Of a stretch of 64,000 nt of DNA, positions 15,910-24,072 are shown piece by piece. Source of the DNA: a virus; IMG/VR virus record IMGVR_UViG_3300047172_000213, positions 1 to 64,000 of that record; one strand, 5' to 3'. A program made the translations under genes and the position numbers. The notes beneath the pieces were generated by a model. That model saw nothing but the letters and a program-made list of their open reading frames with translations, did not search any database and was not told the origin of the DNA. How positions within the stretch are numbered: the first letter of the stretch is position 1; each line of letters starts with the position of its first letter.

Positions 15910-17052
15910 CTAGGTGGCGACCAGAGCCGCCGCAAGTAGCTTGCCGGCCTCACGCTGCAGCTCGAGCCGACGGTCCGTATCGTCGGCCTTGGAGGCGAGC
16001 GCCGACAGCGCGCTCGAAGCCCAGTACCGATTGGGGGTGGGAGCGCCGTCCGGGGCGTAGGAGATGGGGGGCAGGTCGATGATGCTTTCCCCCTTCTTGT
16101 CGAGCACCTGCTGCAGCCAGTCCAGGTCCCCCTTACCGACCACATCCCGCAAGCGGGAGCGCAGCTGGGCCCAGGGGATGGCCTCCTCGTGCGCAGCGCG
16201 AATGGCCGTGAGAAGCCGGCCCACGGTCTTCTCGGCGAGGTACTCCTTCACGTGGTCGCGCACAGCCCCCTGCTGGGCCTCGACCTCCTTGCGCGCCGTG
16301 GCATCGGACATCTCGATGTCGGACTCTTCGATGACGGAGCCGATGTGGGCACGGCTCAAGCCCTCATCGAGGACCGCGGCCGTGCCGGTAGTCACGCGCC
16401 ACACCGTCTGCAGTACCTTCAGCTTGCCCGAGCCGAAGTCGCTGTTGCTCCACTCCACCCCAGTGCAGATGTACTCCCCGGGGAAGGCTTCGAAGACCGT
16501 CGGCAGCAGGCACTTCAGGGCGTTGCGCACCGGGGAGCTCGAGGCCTCGACGGGCCTAGCCCCCTCGATGACGCACTGGTCGATGAACGCCCTGAGCAGA
16601 GGAGCGCTCGCCAGATGGCGGTTGAAACGGCGGGAGAGAAACCCCCGCAGCTCGTTGCCCACGATGCGGTGGAGGAAGCGGGTGGGTTCACCGCCGCGCT
16701 CCACCCAGTCCGGGGACGAGAAGAGGGACTCGAGGTTGTAGGCCAGGAGGTCCTTCTTCCAGCTGTCCTTTCCGGCAAGCAGCAGGTCCACGTAGGACAT
16801 GGGCAGCTTCACCTTGGAGCAGAGCTGGTTGAGCGCGTGCCGGTGGATAGAACAAACCAGCTCACCGGCGTAGCGAATCTTCACCCCCGTGCTGTCGACG
16901 GGGAAGTCCATCGACTTGGGGGGCACCAGCTTGTCGACGATTACGGTCTTGGCCACGGTGTCGAGCAGCATCTGCTCCTGCTGCGCGCCGAGCGAGAACC
17001 GCCGCTCCATGCGATCGACAGCCTCGTTGTAGCGTTCCTTCGCGTCCTTCAT
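15910..17052 (-). CDS. DUF932-like phage/plasmid protein, 380 aa
   Basis: Start at ATG 17052, with GGGAGGAAC nine bases upstream. Mixed alpha/beta, with phrases such as SIHRHALNQLCSKVKLPMSY and LHRIVGNELRGFLSRRFNRH followed by APLLRAFIDQC, which fit the DUF932 phage/plasmid-like family known from mobile elements. The role of that family is unknown. It follows the sigma-factor operon and is probably expressed with it. Confidence 0.5.
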   Translation of the reverse strand: MKDAKERYNEAVDRMERRFSLGAQQEQMLLDTVAKTVIVDKLVPPKSMDFPVDSTGVKIRYAGELVCSIHRHALNQLCSKVKLPMSYVDLLLAGKDSWKKDLLAYNLESLFSSPDWVERGGEPTRFLHRIVGNELRGFLSRRFNRHLASAPLLRAFIDQCVIEGARPVEASSSPVRNALKCLLPTVFEAFPGEYICTGVEWSNSDFGSGKLKVLQTVWRVTTGTAAVLDEGLSRAHIGSVIEESDIEMSDATARKEVEAQQGAVRDHVKEYLAEKTVGRLLTAIRAAHEEAIPWAQLRSRLRDVVGKGDLDWLQQVLDKKGESIIDLPPISYAPDGAPTPNRYWASSALSALASKADDTDRRLELQREAGKLLAAALVAT

Positions 17053-17068
17053 CCGTTGTTCCTCCCTA

Positions 17069-17488
17069 CTAGGGGTGCAGCTGTTTCGACTGGAACCGAC
17101 CGGCGCCGTTGGGCCTACTGTTGAGCGCAGTAGCCTTGCATGCGGCATCGACCTGACTCATGGGCTTGAACGGATGCCAGCGACCCTTCCAGGTGTCGAA
17201 GACACCGTACTGCTTTTCCTGTTCCGGCATCGGTAGCGTGCGCCTGTAGCGCTTCGCGATATCGCCGCCGTCGCAGATGGACAGGACAAGCAACTGCTTG
17301 AAGGCACAGGCGTCTTCCTCGTGGGCGAAGAACGCGATGTAGCCGTCGTTGCCGTCGGAGACGGCCCACCAGCCCTCGGGCCAGACCGCCTGTGTGTCAG
17401 GCTCCGCCCCGTCGCGGTCCATCGGGCTGTCGATGGCGATCTCGTCAACGACCTCGGAGTAGTCCTTAGTCCTTGTCTTCTTCGGCAT
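17069..17488 (-). CDS. Hypothetical protein, 139 aa
   Basis: Start at ATG 17488, overlapping the sigma-factor gene by 23 bases. Acidic N-terminus, then a Trp-rich section (AVWPEGWWAVSDGNDGYIAF) and a basic C-terminus. No domain recognised. Coupled to the sigma gene, so possibly co-expressed. Confidence 0.55.
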   Translation of the reverse strand: MPKKTRTKDYSEVVDEIAIDSPMDRDGAEPDTQAVWPEGWWAVSDGNDGYIAFFAHEEDACAFKQLLVLSICDGGDIAKRYRRTLPMPEQEKQYGVFDTWKGRWHPFKPMSQVDAACKATALNSRPNGAGRFQSKQLHP

Positions 17489-18275
17489 TGAGGCCCATGT
17501 GCTTCTTGAGGGTGTCGCCCACGATGGTCTTCCACCGGGCGGAGTTCTGCTCGGTCGTACCCAGCTTCTTCGCAAGCTCACCGTTGTGGGTGATCTTCGG
17601 GTAACCGTTGGTGCCGAACACGTAGTTGAAGGTCGCGTGCAGGTGCGGCTTGTTCGGGAAGATCTCGGGCAGGATGTTCTGTGCCACCGCGATCTGCTGC
17701 TCCTCGAACTGCCGCCCAGTATGCTCGCCGCCGGAATAGTCGTAGTTCTCTCCGCCGGAGCGGCTCATGGGAACGTCGCGCTTGACCGCCTTGAGGACAG
17801 TGCTGATGCGCTTGGGGGTCTCGCCGAGGTGCTCGGACAGCTCGTTGACGGTGGGCTCTCTGCCGAGTTGTTCTCCGAGCTCCGACTGCGCGCGCTGCAG
17901 GGCGCCGATGAGCCCACTCTGTCCCTCGGGGATGTAGGCCACGTTCTGGTAGCGGTTGTTGTACCGCATGGCCTTCCGCAGGCGGTTCTCCACGTGGGTG
18001 TTGATGGCAGCCCCGCGATTCGGGTCATACACCTCGAGGGCATTGATGAGGTGCTTCTGCAGCTCCGCCTTGAACGCGCTCTCGGGCACGGTCTTGGCGC
18101 GGAACTGGCGCGCCTTCTGCGCTAGCACAGGCTCGTAGAGCTTGAGCAGCGGCTTGAGGTGTTCGGGCTTCTTGCCGTTGTCCATCCAGCGCTGCCAGAG
18201 ATCGAGCTCGTTCTTCTTGCGCTTGGCCTTCTCGGCTTCCTTGGACTGCTTGTAGTCCTCGAGCGGGTCGGACAT
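17466..18275 (-). CDS. Phage-encoded RNA polymerase sigma factor, 269 aa
   Basis: Residues 40-115 match sigma70 region 2: KLYEPVLAQKARQF, then NALEVYDPNRGAAINTHVEN and RLRKAMRYNNRYQNV, including the D-P-x-R-G-x-x-F/I-x-T pattern that lies at the core-binding and -10-reading helix. Residues 120-165 resemble region 3 (GREPTVNELSEHLGETPKRI). The end (NGELAKKLGTTEQNSARWKT) could be the region 4 helix-turn-helix. The protein would redirect host RNA polymerase to phage promoters; the repeated CAA-N16-GGGATAAG element in this window is the natural candidate target. The link is inference. Confidence 0.8.
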   Translation of the reverse strand: MSDPLEDYKQSKEAEKAKRKKNELDLWQRWMDNGKKPEHLKPLLKLYEPVLAQKARQFRAKTVPESAFKAELQKHLINALEVYDPNRGAAINTHVENRLRKAMRYNNRYQNVAYIPEGQSGLIGALQRAQSELGEQLGREPTVNELSEHLGETPKRISTVLKAVKRDVPMSRSGGENYDYSGGEHTGRQFEEQQIAVAQNILPEIFPNKPHLHATFNYVFGTNGYPKITHNGELAKKLGTTEQNSARWKTIVGDTLKKHMGLNAEEDKD

Positions 18276-18284
18276 AGATCACTC

Positions 18285-18473
18285 TCACGTATGGGGGTAG
18301 TAGCTGATGGTCTCGAACGCAGCCCACGCAACGACACGGCTGTAAGCCATGCGTCTCTCGGTGTCCTCGATGAGCTCACGTGCGTCGGCCCCCCGTGCGT
18401 AGCGACAGAAGGCCTCGATGCGCGGGTCTGCAGGCGCAGCGACGAGAAGCCGACTACCGGTGCCCGACCACAC
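18285..18473 (-). CDS. Hypothetical protein, 62 aa
   Basis: GTG start at 18473 overlapping the upstream stop by 20 bases. Helical and charged (RIEAFCRYARGADARELIED, TERRMAYSRVVAWAAFE). It precedes the sigma gene by about 10 bases. Function unknown. Confidence 0.5.
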   Translation of the reverse strand: MWSGTGSRLLVAAPADPRIEAFCRYARGADARELIEDTERRMAYSRVVAWAAFETISYYPHT

Positions 18474-18870
18474 GCATCACCTGGTCAGTGAGCGTAGGCT
18501 CGTCGACGCTCGCCGTCTTGTTCCGCTGCAGCAGGGGGGAGTGAGGGTTGCCCTCGCCAGCGTGCTCGAAAACCCGGCGCAGCAGGGCCTGCTCCGCCGG
18601 CGCCGTGGTCTTGCCTGCGTCGAGGATGCGGTCGAGCAGGTCGCCGCGGCCGTCCTGGGCCTCGCGGTGCACCGCCTCGCTGTAGACGTCAGGGTACCCG
18701 TCTTTGCCCTCGCGCGGCGTGTCCCCCCACTTCGCGTTGAGGGTGCCCGGGGCACGTCCCTCGGGGGGCATGCGCACGTGGGTGATGCCCTTCTGGGTCT
18801 CGTTTTCGTTGGTCTTGGGGGCGTCCGCAGCCTTGCCCAACATCGCCTGCTTCAGTGTGTCGACGCTCAT
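18454..18870 (-). CDS. Hypothetical protein, 138 aa
   Basis: Polar protein without clear domains (MSVDTLKQAMLGKAADAPKT, GDLLDRILDAGKTTAPAEQA). It belongs to the minus-strand run leading into the sigma-factor gene. No recognised family. Confidence 0.55.
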   Translation of the reverse strand: MSVDTLKQAMLGKAADAPKTNENETQKGITHVRMPPEGRAPGTLNAKWGDTPREGKDGYPDVYSEAVHREAQDGRGDLLDRILDAGKTTAPAEQALLRRVFEHAGEGNPHSPLLQRNKTASVDEPTLTDQVMRVVGHR

Positions 18871-18912
18871 GCCGGCATTGTACTCCTCAACGCGCCCTCA
18901 CGGTAAATGCGC

Positions 18913-19281
18913 TCATCCTCCGCGCAGCGCACGGCCGAATGCGCCGAGCGGTGCCCTGAACTGTTCGAGCTCGGACTCGACCTGCTTGCGCCTGTCCTGC
19001 TCCTGCGCCACCTGCCGCTCGAGGATGATGTTCCTCTCCTTGGCTGCCTTGAGCTCCGCACGCATGACGTCGATGACCTCGACGTGGAAGTCGGGCACCG
19101 TGTGGATGCGGAATCCCTCCTTGAACTTCTTCTCGACCTCCTGCCAGAGCTCATCGTCGTTGACTGCGCAGTCGAGACTGAGCTTCACGCGGTACTTTTC
19201 GTCGCCCTGCGACGCACCCAACGAAGAGTTCACCAGCCAGAACGTCACACCCGGTACTTGTTCTTCGTGCTCATCAGACAC
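18913..19281 (-). CDS. Hypothetical protein with C-terminal coiled coil, 122 aa
   Basis: The N-terminal half is beta-rich (GVTFWLVNSSLGASQGDEKY). Residues 70-110 form a charged helix (AELKAAKERNIILERQVAQE, QDRRKQVESELEQF) likely to coil. It overlaps the upstream gene by eight bases. Function unknown. Confidence 0.6.
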   Translation of the reverse strand: MSDEHEEQVPGVTFWLVNSSLGASQGDEKYRVKLSLDCAVNDDELWQEVEKKFKEGFRIHTVPDFHVEVIDVMRAELKAAKERNIILERQVAQEQDRRKQVESELEQFRAPLGAFGRALRGG

Positions 19282-19870
19282 CGGTCACCTCCACGAGTTG
19301 TTCTGCCGCCTGAACCATCTCGTCACCCGTCTTCTTCTGATCTACGAGCACCTCTACGAACAGGTGGCCTACTTCTGCCGCTGCGTCCGGGGTGTTCTTT
19401 TCGCAGAAGACCCTGGCCTCAGCGAGCAGATTGCGAAGGCTCTTGAGCGCGCTACGCCGCCTGTGTAGTGACTCCTGCCAGAACTTACCAAGCCCAAGAG
19501 TGTCAGGATCCTGGACCATCCTATGCTCGGCGATGTCGACGTTGACCGCCTCCTCGATGGCGAAGATGGCGCTGCTCATCGCTTGTAGCTGGCGCGAGTC
19601 GACGTTGCGTCGGTCAAGGATGCGACCGGCGCTGTTGGGCAGCTCGATCGATCCCAGCACATCGTCACACGTGAAGTAGCAGCACCACGACACACGCCGC
19701 AGCGTTGTCGCCGCCGACTGGTCACCAGCCGCACTCTTCTCTGCAGCTGCATGAACACGCTCGCGCAGATCTTGAGCTAGGTTACTTGAGTAGCGAAGAC
19801 GCAGCTTTGCCTCAAGCGCCGCGACGCAGCCGAATGCGACCGGGTCGTGGCGCTGCGAAGGTGCCTTCAT
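19274..19870 (-). CDS. Hypothetical helical protein, 198 aa
   Basis: ATG at 19870 has AGGAGATT upstream. The protein is all-helical (GCVAALEAKLRLRYSSNLAQ, SLKSLRNLLAEARVF...), with a paired Cys (WCCYFTCDD) near residue 65. It starts the minus-strand run towards the sigma factor, 87 bases from the divergent small membrane gene. No family recognised. Confidence 0.6.
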   Translation of the reverse strand: MKAPSQRHDPVAFGCVAALEAKLRLRYSSNLAQDLRERVHAAAEKSAAGDQSAATTLRRVSWCCYFTCDDVLGSIELPNSAGRILDRRNVDSRQLQAMSSAIFAIEEAVNVDIAEHRMVQDPDTLGLGKFWQESLHRRRSALKSLRNLLAEARVFCEKNTPDAAAEVGHLFVEVLVDQKKTGDEMVQAAEQLVEVTGV

Positions 19871-19957
19871 GGGAATCTCCTAGAGGAAGAACTCCTCCCA
19901 AGGTTCTTTTCCCTCTTTCATGCCGTTCTTTGGCGCGCTTGGTGTATAGCTCCGAGG

Positions 19958-20122
19958 ATGATCAACATCCTTCTCGCCCTGCTCATCTGCATCATCGGCG
20001 CGTTTCTCTACCTGGCCGCGTCGAACCCGAAGGTAGCCCAGCTCGGTCTCTGGGCCTTCGCCGTGGGCCTCTTCTGGACGCTAGCCGAGGTGCCACACCA
20101 CGTGACGCACCTGTTCGACTAG
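19958..20122 (+). CDS. Small two-span membrane protein, 54 aa
   Basis: ATG at 19958 after CCGAGG. Two hydrophobic segments (NILLALLICIIGAFLYLAAS and GLWAFAVGLFWTLAEV) are separated by NPKVAQL. Tiny proteins of this shape, with an N-P-K turn, are common in tailed phages; some groups speculate about holin-like roles, without proof. It is isolated on the plus strand between minus-strand genes. Confidence 0.6.
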   Translation: MINILLALLICIIGAFLYLAASNPKVAQLGLWAFAVGLFWTLAEVPHHVTHLFD

Positions 20123-21576
20123 AGCTTCAGGTCGGGCTGCACGTAGCCGCCGATGCCACTCTTCTGAGCGCCGGGGATCGCGGAGCCGAAGCGAGCCCCC
20201 CTCGGCTTCACCTGGTCAGCGATGGAAGGGCCCGGCGGCGGTGCCACCTTGGGCGCCCCGACGCTCTGCGTCTTGGACAGCTGGCCCGCGGGAGTGATGC
20301 CTGCCATGCCCTGCTTCTGGATGCCGCGGTCGAGGCGGGGGGAACGAAAGGGCGGGATGTCGCTGACCCCGTTGCGCGGGCCGGCCCCACCGAAGGTGCC
20401 CCCGTTCCATGACGACGCGGGTGAGACATCGGCCTGCTTACGCAGGTCCCGCACGTAGAAGGCCAGCTGCTCGGTAGTGATGGAGGACAGCTTGGCGGGC
20501 TTGAAGTCGTTGCTGTCGGTGGTCACACCGTCGGGCATCCCGGCCGCGGACTTGCCGCTGTTCTCTAGCGGTATGGACGCCCCAGAGGGGTTCTTGCTCA
20601 CGGGCATGCTGGTCTCGCCGCTGTTCTTCTGGATGCCGCGCTCGAGCTGAGGCTGACGCCAGCCCGGCAGGTCGCTGGCCATCATGAAGTTACCGCGTGT
20701 GGGCGCACTGGCCGCGGCCTTGGCCATCTCGCGCTCCTTCTTCTTCTTGCGGTCCATGTGGGAAGTCAGCTTGTCGATGCCCGCGCCCGCGCCCACGATG
20801 GCCAACGGTATACCGGCGCCGACGGCGGCCACGCGCACAGGCCGTGGCAGCTTCTTCAGCCGGCCCACCTGCGCCTTCACGAAGTCATGCGTGCGACTGG
20901 TCTTCTTCTTGTCGCGCAAGAACTTGATGCGGTCGGCGTTCTCGCGCATCTCCTTGCTGACGTTCTCGCCCTGACCAGCACGACGGTCGAAGCTCGCGTG
21001 CTGCACAGCGCGGCGTTTGAGCTCCGCGTGCTCTTCGCGGCTGAGCGCAGCCACCTTGTCGAGCAGGTCGAGCAACATCGCGTCCATGCCTGCCTTCACG
21101 AGATCTCCGCCGCTGGGTCCGACCATGGGGGTCACCGCTCCACTGTTCTTCTGAATGCCTCGCCGCAGCTGCGGCATGCGAAACGGGGGCAGGTCACTCG
21201 CTCCGCTGCGGATGTCCGGGTTCATGGGGCCCGAGAACTCGTTGATGGCGAAGCCGAGCTTCGGCAGCGGTGAGAGGTAGTCTAGCCCCTTCTCGAGACC
21301 TCGTTTGGCCGCCATGGCCACGAGGCTGGCACCGGGGAGTAGAACGGGCACAGCAAGGGCGGCCTCGGGATGGTCGAGCAGAAACCCCGCGGGCTTGCGC
21401 AGCACGCCTGGCAGGGCCGGCAGCTTGTCCTTGAGCGGGGCCAGGAGGTTGTTGCCCTTGTGCTGGATGCCCGCGAGCTGCGCCGGCGACGCCTTCGGCA
21501 GAACCCAGCGAGGCGTGCCAGGGATGTCCTGCCGTGCGATGCGCGCGATCTGTCCGAGCAGAGCGACCTTGTCCAT
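20119..21576 (-). CDS. Putative internal virion protein with three SDLPxxR repeats, 485 aa
   Basis: ATG 21576 shares a base with the upstream stop. A hydrophobic stretch at about 70-90 (AALAVPVLLPGASLVAMAAK) and a Gly/Ala stretch at 250-270 suggest membrane-active parts. A 20-residue motif (SDLPPFRMPQLRRGIQKN...) occurs at about 128, 302 and 406. LLDLLDKVAALS near 170 resembles the DELEKI segment of neighbouring genes. No enzyme motif. An injected or internal head protein is my best guess from context. Confidence 0.6.
   Translation of the reverse strand: MDKVALLGQIARIARQDIPGTPRWVLPKASPAQLAGIQHKGNNLLAPLKDKLPALPGVLRKPAGFLLDHPEAALAVPVLLPGASLVAMAAKRGLEKGLDYLSPLPKLGFAINEFSGPMNPDIRSGASDLPPFRMPQLRRGIQKNSGAVTPMVGPSGGDLVKAGMDAMLLDLLDKVAALSREEHAELKRRAVQHASFDRRAGQGENVSKEMRENADRIKFLRDKKKTSRTHDFVKAQVGRLKKLPRPVRVAAVGAGIPLAIVGAGAGIDKLTSHMDRKKKKEREMAKAAASAPTRGNFMMASDLPGWRQPQLERGIQKNSGETSMPVSKNPSGASIPLENSGKSAAGMPDGVTTDSNDFKPAKLSSITTEQLAFYVRDLRKQADVSPASSWNGGTFGGAGPRNGVSDIPPFRSPRLDRGIQKQGMAGITPAGQLSKTQSVGAPKVAPPPGPSIADQVKPRGARFGSAIPGAQKSGIGGYVQPDLKL
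20308..21198 (-). repeat. Three dispersed copies of a 20-residue coding repeat
   Basis: Copies at 21139-21198, 20617-20676 and 20308-20364 encode SDLPPFRMPQLRRGIQ, SDLPGWRQPQLERGIQ and SDIPPFRSPRLDRGIQ, each followed by K-N/Q-S/G. The conserved core is S-D-[LI]-P-x-[FW]-R-x-P-[QR]-L-x-R-G-I-Q-K. Spacing is about 174 and 104 residues. Confidence 0.85.
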
Positions 21577-22211
21577 CACCAGTTCTTTCCGCTGCGGTCC
21601 TTGGGAGGCGCGTCTTTCTTCTCAGCAGGAGCGGTCGGCTTGCTCCAACTCCCTTCGACCTTGTCCTCGAGCACCGAGAGCTGACGACGCATGCGCGGGA
21701 GCTTGGCCGCGTCGCGCTCGGCCAGCTCTGCGCGCTGGTTGTCGAGCTCATTGAGGGCGATGAGACGCTTGTGCTTGTCGAGGTAGCCAGTGCCGATGCC
21801 GCCCAGCGCCCCTGCCGCCATGTTCGCGGCAAAGTGGGGTATCTGCTTCTTCGAGTTCGGCCCGTACATCATCTGCATTGTAGGAAGCACGGGAACGCCC
21901 TTGGCAGCCATGTTCTGCATCGAGGTGAGCTGCGTCGGCTGCTTCTTGCCAGAGAGGTGCTTGCTCTGCTCCTTGCGGTAGTTGCCAAGCAGCGCCGCCG
22001 GTGCCACCACTTGGGCAGGCATGTGCAGCGCGTCCTGGGCGGCGATGGACGTGAGCGTCTTGCCCGAGCCCAAGCCATGGATGGCAACAAGACCGGGCTG
22101 ATCGTCCTGCTGCAGACGGTCGACGACCCGCTGCTGGTGAGGCAGCAGGGGTGTCTTGATGTCGGCGATCTTCTCGAGCTCGTCGACGAAAGCCTGCAGT
22201 AAAGCGCTCAT
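21576..22211 (-). CDS. Truncated SF2-helicase-like protein with N-terminal DELEKI segment, 211 aa
   Basis: Residues 3-16 are ALLQAFVDELEKIA. Residues 22-90 match the start of an SF2 helicase: LLPHQQRVVDRLQQ (Q-motif-like), GLVAIHGLGSGKTLTSIAAQ (Walker A, residues 46-52) and QVVAPAALLGNYRKE (motif Ia). The DExH box and later motifs are missing; instead there is a Gly/Ala stretch and a charged helix (LARRQL..., RMRRQLSVLEDKVEG). It cannot be a complete helicase. Either a relic reused as a virion protein or an ATP-binding fragment. Start ATG 22211 overlaps the upstream stop. Confidence 0.7.
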   Translation of the reverse strand: MSALLQAFVDELEKIADIKTPLLPHQQRVVDRLQQDDQPGLVAIHGLGSGKTLTSIAAQDALHMPAQVVAPAALLGNYRKEQSKHLSGKKQPTQLTSMQNMAAKGVPVLPTMQMMYGPNSKKQIPHFAANMAAGALGGIGTGYLDKHKRLIALNELDNQRAELAERDAAKLPRMRRQLSVLEDKVEGSWSKPTAPAEKKDAPPKDRSGKNW

Positions 22212-22843
22212 GCGATGCCTACCGCGTTCTTGCGGAGCATCGTAACACGTGCGGCCCGCCAATCCGCAGGCGCCTTCGCCGCAGATGCAACCGCCGGAGC
22301 TGCCTTGCCGAAGCGACTCGCAGCCTCGACCGCGGAGTGCGGGAAGAGCTCGGGGGTGCCGGGGATGGGCGTGGTGAGCGCCTTCTTCGCGCTCTGTGCG
22401 ATGTCACCCAGTACGCCGGCCTCCTTCATCTCCTCGAGCTCGCTGACGAAGCCGGCCATGCCGTACTTCCCGAGCGCGGGGGCGTGCGAGAGCATCCCAG
22501 GCACCATGAAGGAACCGTCGCGCTTGAAGAGACCCGCGAGCCACTCGTCGTTCGTCTGAGCGTGCGCAGGGCGACCGTCGAGGCCGAAGTCGATGCGCAT
22601 GCCCGCGGTCTTGTTCTCCATCTTCCTGCTCTTCAGGTGGCCTGGGTTGGAGGCTTTCACATCGTCCTTGGGGGTGTCGAACTTCGCCTTCGCAACGCGC
22701 TTGCCCTCGGCGGTGCCGTAGCCCTTGGGGCCCTTGCCCAGGGCGTGCATCTGCTGCGTAGCGATGGCGAACGCCTCGTTCTTGGGCATCGCCGGGTTCT
22801 TCGCGAGGATGTGCTCGGCCCGGTTGTGCATCCACTCAGGCAT
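22208..22843 (-). CDS. Putative virion-associated protein, 211 aa
   Basis: The first 70 residues (MPEWMHNRAEHILAKNPAMP, EAFAIATQQMHALGKGPKGY, GTAEGKRVAKAKF) form a pattern I know from large phages and related elements, with no known function. Residues 128-142 (GMAGFVSELEEMKEAG) are a variant of the F-x-x-E-L-E segment shared by the neighbours. The C-terminus is Ala-rich helix. Probably a minor virion component. Confidence 0.65.
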   Translation of the reverse strand: MPEWMHNRAEHILAKNPAMPKNEAFAIATQQMHALGKGPKGYGTAEGKRVAKAKFDTPKDDVKASNPGHLKSRKMENKTAGMRIDFGLDGRPAHAQTNDEWLAGLFKRDGSFMVPGMLSHAPALGKYGMAGFVSELEEMKEAGVLGDIAQSAKKALTTPIPGTPELFPHSAVEAASRFGKAAPAVASAAKAPADWRAARVTMLRKNAVGIA

Positions 22844-22855
22844 GACCTGCTCCCC

Positions 22856-23215
22856 CTACGGCGTCTTCGCCGCTGCCGCCTTGGCGTCTTCGAGGGCAGC
22901 CTCGAGGATGCGCACGTCCTGCTCGAGCTTGTCGAGCCGTAGCGTGAGCTGGATGATGGCGCTCGTAGCCTTGCTCACGTCCGCGCCCTGCGCGGCGATC
23001 TGCAGGTGCAGACCGCGCACGTCATGCACGAGCAGGTCGACCAGGGTGGTCAGCCTGTTGAGCGGGTCCAGCACCCGCTTCTCGTGCTCCTGCAGCATGT
23101 TCTTGACCAGGGAAGCGAAGAAGCGGGCCTTGTCCACATCGTGGTCTGGCTCCGGCAGGAAGTCTTGCGGGGGCGGTGGCATGGTCGGAATCTCGACGGT
23201 CGGGTCATCCGGCAT
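22856..23215 (-). CDS. Coiled-coil protein, 119 aa
   Basis: Start set at ATG 23215. A Pro-rich N-terminus is followed by about 80 residues of heptad-like helix (FFASLVKNMLQEHEKRVLDP, IIQLTLRLDKLEQDVRILEA). Lies within the block of putative internal virion proteins and may be a scaffold or trimer partner. Confidence 0.6.
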   Translation of the reverse strand: MPDDPTVEIPTMPPPPQDFLPEPDHDVDKARFFASLVKNMLQEHEKRVLDPLNRLTTLVDLLVHDVRGLHLQIAAQGADVSKATSAIIQLTLRLDKLEQDVRILEAALEDAKAAAAKTP

Positions 23216-23837
23216 AGACAGTCCCTCGGTGTGGAGCAATCGTGGCCGCGTGCTGCGTGGCCGCAGTGATGTTGGGACTGACGTGAAGCGTCCTGCCGAA
23301 GTCGCCGCTGCCGATAACGGGAGCGCGACCAGCCTTGGGTATGAGGGGCATCTTCTTCAGCGCCCCTGCCATGGCCGAGGGGGGAGGAATGGCGAACGTA
23401 CCCATCGCCCCGATCTTGAGCCGGCCGATGGTGGCAATCTTGCCACCGCTCTCGAAGGGAGGCGCGTGGGTTGCCGGGGCGGGATTCGAGGCGTACTCGC
23501 CGACATGCTCCTGCTGCATGTACTTGCGCAGGCGTCCGACCTCCGCGTGCTGGTCGAGCCCTCTGCGCACCAAGGGGACGGCCCCCATGCCGATAGCCCC
23601 TGACGCGGCCGCGCCGAGAGCGCCGCGCGCGGTCGGCAGCCTGCCGTGTTCGATGGAGTGACTGACGGCCTTGCCGAGGACACCAGCGCCGGCGCCGAGG
23701 ACACCGTAGCGAGCAACCTGTCCAGCCGTGGGCCTCTCCTTCTCGAGAGACTCGAGCCGGTCGACAGCACGTGACGCCTCCTCGTGGGAAACGAAACCGA
23801 GCTTCACCAGCTCGTCCAGCGTACTGAGAAAGTTCAC
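23205..23837 (-). CDS. Putative internal virion protein, 210 aa
   Basis: The N-terminus MNFLSTLDELVKLGFVSHEE is a variant of the DELEKI segment. Residues 40-95 are Gly/Ala-rich with basic residues (RYGVLGAGAGVLGKAVSHSI), possibly membrane-interacting. The remainder is Pro/Ala-rich and basic. It overlaps both neighbours by a few bases. Function unknown. Confidence 0.6.
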   Translation of the reverse strand: MNFLSTLDELVKLGFVSHEEASRAVDRLESLEKERPTAGQVARYGVLGAGAGVLGKAVSHSIEHGRLPTARGALGAAASGAIGMGAVPLVRRGLDQHAEVGRLRKYMQQEHVGEYASNPAPATHAPPFESGGKIATIGRLKIGAMGTFAIPPPSAMAGALKKMPLIPKAGRAPVIGSGDFGRTLHVSPNITAATQHAATIAPHRGTVYAG

Positions 23838-24028
23838 GGCGCAATCCTGTGCTTCAAGAGCTCGGCTGTCGGAGACCCGGCAAGGATGCCGAGGCCCGCG
23901 AGCTCGGACAAGGGTTTGGCCACGTGCGGAAGCACAGTGCGCTTCTCCACGCCGTCTTTGCTGTAGTCACCCGCGAGTGCCGCGCGCGCGTGGGCCTGCG
24001 CCTCGTCGACGCTGGGGGCTGCTAGCAC
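23834..24028 (-). CDS. Small protein with repeated L-x-G-L-G-[IV]-L-A segment, 64 aa
   Basis: GTG start at 24028. The end reads SELAGLGILAGSPTAELLKH. Upstream of the GTG, in frame, is AELTGLGVLAAPS, a second copy of the same segment, so the gene may start further upstream with a rare codon or be the tail of a larger repeat protein. The stop overlaps the next gene by four bases. Belongs to the putative internal virion block. Confidence 0.45.
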   Translation of the reverse strand: MLAAPSVDEAQAHARAALAGDYSKDGVEKRTVLPHVAKPLSELAGLGILAGSPTAELLKHRIAP

Positions 24029-24072
24029 TCCGAGACCAGTGAGTTCTGCCGCGTGCGCACCGGCAGAACTCG

